NCBI GenBank assembly: GCA_021825225.1 | Contig: JAKAIH010000001.1 | Location: forward strand, 1-20,836 | Direction: 5' to 3' | Length of the DNA stretch: 20,836 nucleotides | Source of the DNA: Pseudomonadota bacterium | GTDB lineage: Bacteria; Pseudomonadota; Gammaproteobacteria; Burkholderiales; SG8-39 | Position numbers and translations under genes: made by a program | Part shown: positions 20,720 to 20,836 of the stretch, in pieces | Layout of the letters: each line of letters opens with the position of its first letter | Numbering within the stretch: position 1 is the first letter of the stretch | The notes under the pieces: generated by a model | Told to the model about the DNA's origin: nothing | Seen by the model: only the letters and a program-made list of their open reading frames with translations | The model's database searches: none

Positions 20720-20836
20720 GGGCATTATCGCCCTGTTTATAAATGAGACTTACCCGTGCTGCACGACATTCAAGCGGCGCAATGCAAACAGGGGTACTGA
20801 ACAAGGCGTCGAGGCGACGCGCGCTCAAGTGCACCT

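Larger units (their letters stand above)
20531..20836. other. Non-coding right end of window
   Basis: This 306-bp stretch holds the terminator at 20601-20634, then an AT-rich segment (20681-20745) with a candidate promoter, a GGGC-ATTATC-GCCC hairpin (20720-20733) and a GCGTC/GACGC hairpin (near 20805-20819). A reading frame from ATG 20719 stays open to the window end (~39 codons) but has no ribosome-binding site and no recognisable product. Confidence 0.6.

Noticed and set aside
20719..20836. Open frame from ATG 20719 to the window edge
   Set aside because: It has no ribosome-binding site, overlaps hairpins and a possible -10, and the visible residues match nothing I know.

Overview
The window is GC-rich and dense, almost all genes lie on the + strand, and it looks like a chromosomal segment of a proteobacterium, most likely a betaproteobacterium. 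This is an inference from gene content (OxlT/Frc/formate-THF ligase oxalate genes, a Crp/Fnr regulator with FNR-like boxes, TerC, giant RTX protein) and base composition; no rRNA, tRNA or phylogenetic marker is present to fix it. No transposon, CRISPR array, tRNA or integrase was recognised.

Region A (1-10977) is a putative surface-protein/secretion locus. It opens inside the 3' part of a very large repeat protein (RTX-type GGxGxD repeats with a ~58-residue period, then a Pro/Gly/Lys/Gln-rich tail). After a hairpin-containing gap comes a tight same-strand run: a DUF3467-like small protein, a GAF-domain/transmembrane/HlyD adaptor fusion, a PqqD-like/M50 metalloprotease/HlyD fusion, a shortened SecA-like ATPase, a second periplasmic HlyD/MFP adaptor, an unrecognised 273-residue protein and a P-loop kinase-like protein. 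No ABC ATPase, TolC or SecY is present. The combination of a cut-down SecA motor with three HlyD-type modules and a site-2-protease-like membrane protein next to a giant RTX protein suggests an undescribed export or surface-display machine; this is the most interesting part of the window.

Region B (10978-20836) is an oxalate/formate C1 locus: formate-tetrahydrofolate ligase (fhs), a TerC-family membrane protein, two divergent OxlT-like MFS transporters, a Crp/Fnr-family regulator on the - strand, formyl-CoA:oxalate CoA-transferase (frc) and a 10-formyl-THF hydrolase/formyltransferase-like enzyme, followed by a strong terminator. Four near-identical dyads, TTGAC-N4-(A/G)TCAA, lie upstream of fhs, of each transporter and between the regulator and frc. 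At fhs and the second transporter they are placed exactly where a class II Crp/Fnr activator would sit (about -41.5), and at the regulator's own promoter the dyad covers the -35 element. The regulator has the ExxSR recognition helix that reads FNR-type half-sites but lacks the Fe-S cysteines, so it probably senses something other than oxygen.

Proposed flow: oxalate enters in exchange for formate through the OxlT-like carriers; Frc moves CoA between formyl-CoA and oxalate, releasing formate; Fhs charges formate onto THF; the formyltransferase-like enzyme moves or hydrolyses the formyl group. Oxalyl-CoA decarboxylase (oxc) is not in the window and may lie beyond the right edge.
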